Shown here: positions 1-5,929 of the stretch, in pieces | Numbering within the stretch: position 1 is the first letter of the stretch | How the letters are laid out: every line of letters begins with the position of its first letter | Assembly: GCA_040752395.1 (NCBI GenBank) | Contig: JBFMHD010000023.1 | Coordinates: 1 to 19,175 of the forward strand | DNA: 19,175 bases | Source of the DNA: JBFMHD01 sp040752395 [NCBI: Candidatus Hydrogenedentota bacterium] | GTDB lineage: Bacteria; JBFMHD01 | Direction: 5' to 3' | Made by a program: the position numbers and the translations under genes | Notes under the pieces: model-generated | Told to the model about the DNA's origin: nothing | The model's input: only the letters and a program-made list of their open reading frames with translations | Databases searched by the model: none

Positions 1-59
1 CAATATTTGTAAAAATATTATAATTTGTTATATATAGTAATGAAATGGAGGTAATGGTT

Positions 60-341
60 ATGTTCGCTCGTCTCGTTAAATCTAAAAATAAAAGTTATGT
101 AGTTATTGTCGAATCTTATAGAGATAAGAGAAGATTGGAAATTGAACTAAAGAAACACTCTATTGAATACTCGCCGGAAAAGATAAGAGAAGCATTAAAT
201 GAATTACAGTTCTCTATAGTAGAGATAAAGAATGAGATATTCTTTATTCGTTCAAAAATAGAAGGCCTTGCAAATGATATATTAAGGATATTAAAGATAA
301 AGATACCTCCAACTATAACAATATCAGCAGATTTTTATTAA
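60..341 (+). pseudogene. IS1634-like transposase remnant, core deleted
   Basis: An open frame of 93 codons from ATG 60, which has GGAGG at 47-51 eight bases upstream; an in-frame ATG at 45 is less likely. The first 20 or so residues (MFARLVKSKNK...IVESYRDK) look like the N-terminus of IS1634-type DDE transposases. The rest (LEIELKKHSIEY, ALNELQFSIVEIKNE, ILKIKIPP) looks like the extreme C-terminus of the same family. The several hundred residues between, including the DDE catalytic core, are missing, so the two ends are joined in frame near residue 23. It cannot transpose by itself. Family assignment is from memory of these motifs, not a search. It may be an internally deleted insertion-sequence derivative rather than random decay, because reading frame and ribosome site survive. 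Confidence 0.6.
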
Positions 342-379
342 TGCTATTATTCTAATAATATCAATAATAATTAGGGTTT

Positions 380-459
380 GTAGTGAAAACTTTTTGGACC
401 TATACCCCAATTTTATCCTCATTTTATTATAATTACAATTTAAAACTGTCAAACTCAGG
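380..459 (+). repeat. 80-nt dispersed repeat, copy A
   Basis: This stretch, starting GTAGTGAAAACTT and ending AACTGTCAAACTCAGG, matches the reverse complement of 18109-18186 (GTAGTGTAAACTT ... AACTGTCAAAATCAGG). About four in five positions agree by eye over the last 50 bases, with one small gap. It lies 38 bases after the transposase remnant and upstream of the HEPN gene. It could be the end of an insertion sequence, a small non-autonomous element, or a shared leader. Confidence 0.5.
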
Positions 460-554
460 AAAATATTAGCCCGATACTGTGATAACATCGACTTTCCTCC
501 CTCTGAATAAAACTGAAAGTAATGGGAATGAAAAACCGCAAACTGTCTTTGCTG

Positions 555-583
555 TTGACTTTTTACTGTGTTTTCATTATTCT
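555..583 (+). promoter_or_regulatory. Candidate sigma-70 promoter for HEPN/MNT pair
   Basis: TTGACT at 555-560 and TATTCT at 578-583 are separated by 17 bases, placing a transcript start near 590, just before the HEPN gene. The remaining DNA from 342 to 605 holds repeat copy A and no convincing gene. Confidence 0.35.
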
Positions 584-623
584 CTGTGAGTGAAATCAAA
601 GTTTCATGGACAGGTATAACTGT

Positions 624-1049
624 ATGAACTTAAATGATATTCGATGGGTTCAGAGATTCAATAATTTTAATAAAGCACTGGAACAACTTACCGAGGCCGT
701 GGAATTATCAAGACAGAGAGAGTTATCAAAACTTGAAAAACAAGGGCTAATACAGTCATTTGAATATACTCACGAACTTGCATGGAATACAATTAAAGAT
801 TTTCTGCTCCACCACGGAACACAAAATATTTATGGTTCAAAAGACGCAAGCCGGGAAGCGTTCAATAAAGGATTGATCCAAAATGGTGAGGTATGGATGG
901 ATATGATAATCAGCTGTAACAAGACCACCCATACATACGATGAAGCTACCGTAAGTGAGATTGTGAATACTATTATCAATTCATATTTCCCTGAATTTGT
1001 TGCTTTGAAGCATACCCTTAATAAATTAAAAGAGAAAGAGTTGGTATGA
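624..1049 (+). CDS. HEPN protein, HI0074-type nucleotidyltransferase partner
   Basis: A 141-residue, mostly helical protein of the HI0074-like 'nucleotidyltransferase substrate-binding' family, part of the HEPN superfamily. These pair with a minimal nucleotidyltransferase (MNT) as type VII-like toxin-antitoxin modules, where HEPN is the RNase toxin. The start MNLNDIRWVQRFNNF matches how family members usually begin, and AGG at 612-614 is suitably placed; ATG 606 is in frame but lacks a ribosome site. The motif TTHTYDEAT near residue 101 is typical. The HEPN RNase motif Rx4H appears here as Cys98-x4-His103: Cys is encoded by TGT at 915-917, one transition away from CGT (Arg). If family alignment confirms this, the RNase may be inactive. 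The stop overlaps the downstream start as ATGA, so the pair is translationally coupled. Confidence 0.85.
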   Translation: MNLNDIRWVQRFNNFNKALEQLTEAVELSRQRELSKLEKQGLIQSFEYTHELAWNTIKDFLLHHGTQNIYGSKDASREAFNKGLIQNGEVWMDMIISCNKTTHTYDEATVSEIVNTIINSYFPEFVALKHTLNKLKEKELV

Positions 1050-1366
1050 ATAACGGTCTTGATGAACGGACGATTGAACAGATACGGTCAGTTTTATCCT
1101 GTTTCAAATCAATTAAAAAGGTTGTGTTATATGGTTCCAGGTCAAAGGGCAATTTCAAGAAAGGTTCTGATATCGATCTTGCTCTCTATGGCAAAGAACT
1201 GACATCAAAAACAGTTAATGAAATAGCAGACAGGCTCGATGACCTGCTTCTACCCTATAAGTTTGACCTCACCATTGTTTCCAGTATAACCAATCCTGAT
1301 TTGATAGACCATATCAACCGAGTGGGAATTGTATTATATCCAGTTTCAGAAAAAATTGGTAGTTAG
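1046..1366 (+). CDS. MNT nucleotidyltransferase (HI0073/MntA-like antitoxin)
   Basis: A 106-residue minimal nucleotidyltransferase. The segment LYGSRSKG...GSDIDLALYG carries the complete GS-x10-D-x-D motif (Gly-Ser near residues 31-32, the two Asp about 12 later), which binds the NTP and metal. In characterised pairs the MntA partner silences the HEPN toxin by AMPylating or otherwise nucleotidylating it. The start ATG overlaps the HEPN stop by four bases, so the two are made together. Catalytic residues look intact here even though the HEPN partner's RNase motif looks altered. The gene could also be a general HI0073-type NTase without toxin control. Confidence 0.85.
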   Translation: MNNGLDERTIEQIRSVLSCFKSIKKVVLYGSRSKGNFKKGSDIDLALYGKELTSKTVNEIADRLDDLLLPYKFDLTIVSSITNPDLIDHINRVGIVLYPVSEKIGS

Positions 1367-1431
1367 TCATTACCATATTCAGGTATATTAAAAATGGCTT
1401 TCTTATTGTTTCTTATCATAGGAGTAGATTT

Positions 1432-2997
1432 ATGGTTATTAAAAATATCGCAGTGATAGGTGCGGGTTACTGGGGTAAAAATCTTGTACGTGTAATGAAT
1501 GAACTTGGTGTTTTACGAAAAATATGTGATAAAGACAATAACATCCTGACACGTATGAAAACTCAATATAAAAATATAGATATTACTAATAACTACAAAG
1601 AGGTTCTTGAGAATAAAGATATTAATGCTGTTGTCATAGCAACACCTGCTTCAACGCATTATAATCTTGTTCAGGAATCACTTATTGCTGGTAAAGACGT
1701 ACTTGTGGAAAAACCTCTGGCATTAAAACTTGAAGATGCGCAGGAACTCGTAGATATTGCTTGCAAAAACAACAGGGTTTTAATGGTTGGTCATATTCTT
1801 CAATATCATCCAGCAGTAAAGAAACTTAAAGAGTTAATTTTTTCAGGTTATCTTGGCAAACTTCAATACATATATTCAAACAGGTTAAACATAGGAAAAT
1901 TAAGAACCGAAGAGAACATTCTCTGGAGTTTCGCACCGCATGATATATCCGTTATATTATCAATTACCCAGGAACTCCCTCTTCGTGTTAATGCTTCAGG
2001 GGAAGCGTATGTACAGAAGGATATTTATGATGTCACATTAACGGTATTAGAGTTCCCATCACAGGTTAAAACCCACATCTTTGTCTCCTGGATTCATCCT
2101 TTCAAGGAACAACGGCTTGTTGTTATAGGGAGTAAGAAGATGGTTGTATTTGACGATACAAGCGTTAATGAAAAAGTTGTTATTTATCCACATACCATTG
2201 AATGGCGAGATGGTAAAATCCCTGAGACACATATTGCGGAAAAAGAGGTTATAAGCATAGAAAAAAGTGAGCCTTTAAAATCTGAATGCGAACATTTCCT
2301 CTCCTGTGTACATAACAGAACACAGCCATTAACCGACGGTCTTGAGGCTATCAATGTTCTGCGTGTCCTGCATCTTGCCGAAAAATCGTTAAAATCGTCT
2401 GGCAGCTATTTTTCTTCAAAAGAACAGGATGAATATTACATCCATCCATCGAGTATTCTGGATGATAATGTAGAGATTGGGAAAGGTACAAAAATCTGGC
2501 ATTTTTCTCATATATTATCAGGTTCAAGGATAGGTAAGAATTGCAACATAGGACAGAACGTTGTTATAGGGCCGGAGGTTATTATAGGAGATGGTTGCAA
2601 GATTCAGAACAACGTTTCTGTATACAAAGGCGTAACACTTGAGGATTATGTATTCTGTGGCCCGTCCTGTGTCTTCACCAATGTAATCAATCCCAGATCA
2701 GAGATTCGCAGGATGGACGAGCTTAAACCAACGCTTGTCAAAATGGGTGCATCCATCGGCGCTAACGCTACTATATTATGCGGTAATGTTATTGGTAAAT
2801 ACAGTTTTATTGGGGCTGGTTCAGTAGTTACAAAAGATGTTCCTGATTATGCTCTTATTTACGGTTCACCTGCAAGAATCAAAGGTTGGGTCTGTGAATG
2901 CAGTGAAAAGTTGAATTTTGAGAATAACAGAGCCTGGTGCAAAATCTGTGGTAAAAAATACACCATGTCAGATAATATAATTACAAGAATACAATAA
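1432..2997 (+). CDS. Gfo/Idh/MocA oxidoreductase fused to LbH acetyltransferase
   Basis: A 521-residue fusion. Residues 4-325 form a Gfo/Idh/MocA NAD-dependent sugar oxidoreductase: Rossmann motif VIGAGYWG (8-15), EKP (93-95) and APHDIS near 168-173, as in WlbA/WbpB enzymes that oxidise C3 of UDP-GlcNAc uronic acid. Residues 335-482 are a left-handed beta-helix of hexapeptide repeats (IGKNCNIGQNVVIG, GANATILCG, FIGAGSVVTKDVP), like WlbB/WbpD N-acetyltransferases. A short tail (488-506) has Cys at 488, 490, 503 and 506, a possible zinc ribbon. The fusion would do the first and last steps of a 3-acetamido sugar pathway; the aminotransferase in between is not in the window. AGGAG at 1420-1424 sets the start. 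It stands alone, with no other polysaccharide genes nearby. Exact substrate is inferred. Confidence 0.88.
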   Translation: MVIKNIAVIGAGYWGKNLVRVMNELGVLRKICDKDNNILTRMKTQYKNIDITNNYKEVLENKDINAVVIATPASTHYNLVQESLIAGKDVLVEKPLALKLEDAQELVDIACKNNRVLMVGHILQYHPAVKKLKELIFSGYLGKLQYIYSNRLNIGKLRTEENILWSFAPHDISVILSITQELPLRVNASGEAYVQKDIYDVTLTVLEFPSQVKTHIFVSWIHPFKEQRLVVIGSKKMVVFDDTSVNEKVVIYPHTIEWRDGKIPETHIAEKEVISIEKSEPLKSECEHFLSCVHNRTQPLTDGLEAINVLRVLHLAEKSLKSSGSYFSSKEQDEYYIHPSSILDDNVEIGKGTKIWHFSHILSGSRIGKNCNIGQNVVIGPEVIIGDGCKIQNNVSVYKGVTLEDYVFCGPSCVFTNVINPRSEIRRMDELKPTLVKMGASIGANATILCGNVIGKYSFIGAGSVVTKDVPDYALIYGSPARIKGWVCECSEKLNFENNRAWCKICGKKYTMSDNIITRIQ

Positions 2998-3268
2998 AAA
3001 AGTCCATTGTTTTGGAAAAATCGGCATATTTTATGTTCGCACCATCAAGACAGCTTCAACAGGTCTCTTTTAAAACCTCATTTTTTAAAGACAGCTCTAA
3101 AGTCTAAAGAACGGGTTTTGTGACCCTTTTTACATTATATTGATTATATTGAAATCACAAAAATAAAAATTGAAAAAATTAGCCGTGTCGCACTAATTTA
3201 GACAAGTCAGGACCCGGATGACAACCTTATAGTAGCAGCACTGATAGTTGCATTCTAAAAATTCTTTA
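2998..3268. other. Convergent intergenic region with possible gene scrap
   Basis: This gap separates the rightward fusion gene from the 3' end of the leftward operon. A weak hairpin GGGT-TTTGTG-ACCC followed by five T (3113-3131) could end rightward transcription. At 3211-3258 an open frame DPDDNLIVAALIVAF ends in TAA; DPDDN recalls PIN-domain toxins, but it is too short to call. Nothing else is recognisable. Confidence 0.3.
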
Positions 3269-4072
3269 TCATTCCAGTTCGTATCTTATGGCAATTTTAA
3301 AACTTAGTTTGATGTGTTTAAGTATGTGCGGGACCGGATGAAATGGTGCAACGCGGGTCACAGTTTCGATGGCTGATTTGTCCAGCAGATCGTATCCTGA
3401 ACTGGATTTTATTACTGTATTCTCTATGTATCCGTCCCTGATTGTAACCACAAGTTCCGTAACACCTTCCTCGTTATTCTCTCTTGCTTCCTTCGGATAT
3501 CTTTTATTGTTCTCTATTCTCTGTTTGATGAATGCTAAATAGTTTTTTCCTGCATCTGTCTGCAATAACTGAGAAACATCCGGAACATCCAGCATTACAT
3601 GCTGATTATCTATATTCACACCTCCTTTACACTGCTCAACATTTTTTGAAGTATGTGGTTCAGGCATTAAAGTCATAACGGATCTGGATACGTTGTGGTT
3701 GTAATTCATTACTACAGTATGTTTTATGGTTTCATCAATTTTACATTGTTCTTTATTCACAACTATTTTTTCAACACGGTCAAATTGTTTGTACACTACT
3801 GTTTCTGGCTGGTTCTGTATAACTTGTCTCTTTGCATTATTAATAGAATAGATGTCTGCAGTTATTAATGTTGAAATGTTGTTAATGTTTGGAGAAAAAG
3901 GGACAGGTTCGATATTTTCTATATTTATAAACAACTCGATATCTTTTCTTATCTCTGCTAAAGTTTTATCTATCTTAAACGGACATAGCAAAATCAGCAG
4001 ATGAAACAGTAAAGAGAGTGATAACGTGATTTTCAATACATTATTTGGTTGAAGATGATGTTCTGTTAACAA
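3269..4072 (-). CDS. tonB: TonB-family energy transducer
   Basis: A 267-residue TonB-like protein that would span the periplasm and pass ExbB/ExbD proton-motive energy to the receptor at the other end of the operon. A single hydrophobic segment lies near residues 14-31 (LKITLSLSLLFHLLILLC), a long non-globular linker follows, and the last 90 residues form a TonB C-terminal domain: FIKQRIENNKRYPKEA, then VTIRDGYIENTVIKSSSG, DLLDKSAIETV and PFHPVP. The start is TTG at 4070-4072 with GAGGG at 4082-4086; no ATG lies before the membrane segment. It begins inside the upstream TPR gene (32-base overlap), so coupling is likely. The linker is not the usual Pro/Lys-rich type. It is last in the operon. 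Confidence 0.85.
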   Translation of the reverse strand: MLTEHHLQPNNVLKITLSLSLLFHLLILLCPFKIDKTLAEIRKDIELFINIENIEPVPFSPNINNISTLITADIYSINNAKRQVIQNQPETVVYKQFDRVEKIVVNKEQCKIDETIKHTVVMNYNHNVSRSVMTLMPEPHTSKNVEQCKGGVNIDNQHVMLDVPDVSQLLQTDAGKNYLAFIKQRIENNKRYPKEARENNEEGVTELVVTIRDGYIENTVIKSSSGYDLLDKSAIETVTRVAPFHPVPHILKHIKLSFKIAIRYELE

Positions 4073-4913
4073 TTTCCTTTACCCTCTTGTTCTCTCCACC
4101 AAGATTAACATATTTTCTGTAATAAAATAATGCTTTCTCCATATCGGATTTATGGAACTCGTAACAGACGCCGAGGTTGAAGTAGGATTCCCTGGAATCT
4201 GGTTTCAGTTCTATTGTCCTGTTAAATTCTTTGATGGCATTATCAAACTCATTTTTTCTGTAATATATTATTCCTAAACCATAATGAGCTTCGGCAATTT
4301 CTGAGTCATATTTAATTGCTGTTTCATATTCAGCCAGTGCCTCGGTGTCTTTTCCGGTTTTAAGATATATTTCAGCAAGATTATAATGAGCCAGGGCAAA
4401 CTCAGATTCAACCGATACTGTCTGCCTGTACATTTTCATGGCTTCCGTATCATTCCCGGCATTTTCGTAAATAGCTCCTAAATTATAACAAGCGTCCGAA
4501 TAACCGGGATAAATCGATATAGCTTTTAACAACAGTTGTATTGCCTGTTCAGTATTACCGAGTTTGTTCTGCAATAAACCGTAAGAATGATATGCAAACG
4601 CATAATTTGGGTTCAGTTCACAGGCTTTCTCGTAATGCTTTGATGCTTTGTTATATTGGTCAAGATATGTATAGACCATTCCAAGATAATAATGTGCTTC
4701 TGCATAACAGGGATAAATGTTTATAGCTTTTAAAAACATCTCTTCTGCCTTTTCATATTGAGCTTTGTTAAGATGGGATATCCCATGATTAAAATACCGG
4801 GATGATGGGTCTGCATATGCAGGAATAATAAATAAAAATAGGAATGTTAATAATGTTGATAATGTTAGAATGTTTGAGAATAATGTTGGAATGTTTGTAA
4901 TGTTTTTTTTCAT
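4041..4913 (-). CDS. Secreted TPR-repeat protein of Ton locus
   Basis: A 290-residue protein with a signal peptide (cleavage likely after PAYA near residue 34) followed by about seven tetratricopeptide repeats to residue 280, each with the A..H/Y..LG..Y / A...Y..A....P pattern (AHYYLGMVYTYLDQYNKA, ACYNLGAIYENAGNDTEA, AHYGLGIIYYRKNEFDNA). TPR solenoids bind other proteins, so a periplasmic scaffold for the TonB-ExbBD complex or receptor is a fair inference; no enzyme motif is seen. GGAGG at 4926-4930 lies inside the end of exbD, 12 bases before ATG. Its signal peptide is encoded by a tandem AACATT repeat (4843-4910), giving the odd N-terminus NITNIPTLFSNILTLSTLL. It overlaps tonB by 32 bases. 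Confidence 0.85.
   Translation of the reverse strand: MKKNITNIPTLFSNILTLSTLLTFLFLFIIPAYADPSSRYFNHGISHLNKAQYEKAEEMFLKAINIYPCYAEAHYYLGMVYTYLDQYNKASKHYEKACELNPNYAFAYHSYGLLQNKLGNTEQAIQLLLKAISIYPGYSDACYNLGAIYENAGNDTEAMKMYRQTVSVESEFALAHYNLAEIYLKTGKDTEALAEYETAIKYDSEIAEAHYGLGIIYYRKNEFDNAIKEFNRTIELKPDSRESYFNLGVCYEFHKSDMEKALFYYRKYVNLGGENKRVKEIVNRTSSSTK
4843..4910 (-). repeat. AACATT tandem repeat, copy 1 (codes signal peptide)
   Basis: Read on the minus strand, an A-run is followed by seven copies of AACATT spaced mostly 8-9 bases apart. They lie in frame in the first 25 codons of the TPR gene. The same pattern (A-run, then AACATTAYR units) recurs at 12727-12763 and 13541-13569. Confidence 0.65.
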
Positions 4914-4915
4914 TT

Positions 4916-5332
4916 TTAATTAGAACCTCCTTTTTTTGTTGATATGGTAATACCCGAAGCACCGGCTTTACGGGCTATATCCATAACACGTACCGCAAGG
5001 TCAAGCGGTATCTGGTTATCTGCTTTTATTGTTATGTGATTTATTTTTTTTATATCAATTTCATTGCTTAATATAGAAAAAAGGTTGTCTATCATAACCT
5101 TTTTATCACCAAGATAGACTTCTCCTTGCTGTGATATAAAAATTAATATTTCTTGAGTCCGTTCAATATTTGCAGTTTCAGCTTGGGGTAAAGTTATTTT
5201 TATTCCCGGATAAATGATAAAATGTGCGGTCAGCATAAAAAATAAAAGCAGCAGGAATACAACATCAACAAGCGGTGTTATATTAAGATACAGAAACGTT
5301 TTTTTCTGTCTTAACAATAATTCCTGGTCCAA
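4916..5332 (-). CDS. exbD: ExbD/TolR biopolymer transport protein
   Basis: A 138-residue inner-membrane protein with one membrane helix, partner of ExbB in the proton channel that powers TonB. The conserved NITPLVDVVFLLLLFFML (about residues 17-34) contains the proton-carrying Asp (near residue 23). The periplasmic domain ends with ITIKADNQIPLDLAVRVMDIARKAGASGITI, typical of ExbD/TolR. The start codon is TTG (5330-5332) with GGAGG at 5339-5343, six bases away; no earlier ATG exists and the next Met is inside the helix. Its end contains the ribosome site of the TPR gene. A heptad-repeat element separates it from exbB. Length is normal for the family. Confidence 0.9.
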   Translation of the reverse strand: MDQELLLRQKKTFLYLNITPLVDVVFLLLLFFMLTAHFIIYPGIKITLPQAETANIERTQEILIFISQQGEVYLGDKKVMIDNLFSILSNEIDIKKINHITIKADNQIPLDLAVRVMDIARKAGASGITISTKKGGSN

Positions 5333-5355
5333 AATTTTCCTCCGATCAGTTAATT

Positions 5356-5442
5356 AGTCCACTGTCCACGCTCAACGGTCCACAGTATGCAGTTGATGAT
5401 CCACTTTCTTTCTGTGGACTATGGACTGTGGGCCATGGACTA
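5356..5442. repeat. Heptad palindromic repeat 1 (exbB-exbD junction)
   Basis: An 87-bp element starting AGTCCACTGTCCACG and ending GGACTGTGGGCCATGGACTA. The left half is made of RGTCCAY heptads and the right half of their reverse complement, so it can fold into a long imperfect hairpin. It starts directly after the exbB stop codon (5443-5445) and ends 13 bases before the exbD ribosome site. Confidence 0.85.
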
Positions 5443-5928
5443 TTAGTGTTCTATCTTCTCCCTCACGGTCTCTTTAATCAAAATAGCAATACCATCAGCT
5501 TTACCTTCAAAATAATGATAAAATAACGATGTCGGTATAGCAACTGAGAGACCGGCTGCTGTGGTAAGTAATGCCTCCCAGATACCACCTGCAAGCACGC
5601 TCGCATCCACACCACCACCAAGATTCTGGATTACAATAAACGCTTTTATCATACCGAAAACCGTGCCAAGAAGACCAAGTAACGGCGTTACGTTGGCTAT
5701 AACAGCAAGACCACGTAGATTTTTTTCGAGCAAACGAACTTTTTGCGACCCTGTTTTTAGTATCTCTTTTTTATTCTCCAGATTCTGCAGATAATCAATA
5801 AATTTCTGTAATCCTTTTGACTCTTTCCAGAAACAATAAGCTCTTTCCAGTATGATACCCACGGCTATAATGGAACATATAAAGATAGGTATCATCAGTA
5901 TCCCGCCTTTAGATAAAAATTCTATCAT
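5443..5928 (-). CDS. exbB: Short ExbB/TolQ/MotA-family proton channel subunit
   Basis: A 161-residue MotA/TolQ/ExbB-domain protein, the multi-helix partner of ExbD. Helix 1 is near residues 8-30 (GGILMIPIFICSIIAVGIIL), helix 2 near 78-97 (TPLLGLLGTVFGMIKAF) and helix 3 near 118-140 (ALLTTAAGLSVAIPTSLFYH), all with family signatures. It is shorter than usual ExbB/TolQ (about 200-240): the cytoplasmic stretch between helices 1 and 2 is only about 45 residues. The start ATG is one base after the upstream chlID stop, so translation is coupled; only a weak AGGTG lies upstream. Its TAA stop touches a heptad-repeat element. Function in this operon, energising the receptor via TonB, follows from the neighbours. 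Confidence 0.88.
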   Translation of the reverse strand: MIEFLSKGGILMIPIFICSIIAVGIILERAYCFWKESKGLQKFIDYLQNLENKKEILKTGSQKVRLLEKNLRGLAVIANVTPLLGLLGTVFGMIKAFIVIQNLGGGVDASVLAGGIWEALLTTAAGLSVAIPTSLFYHYFEGKADGIAILIKETVREKIEH

Positions 5929-5929
5929 A

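Noticed and set aside
324-599. 91-codon minus-strand open frame
   Set aside because: It overlaps repeat copy A and the HEPN promoter, has low-complexity composition and no family resemblance.
541-600. Decayed heptad-repeat copy (TGTTGACTTTTTACTGTG)
   Set aside because: Only scattered matches to GTTGACTGTGGACT; better explained as a promoter region.
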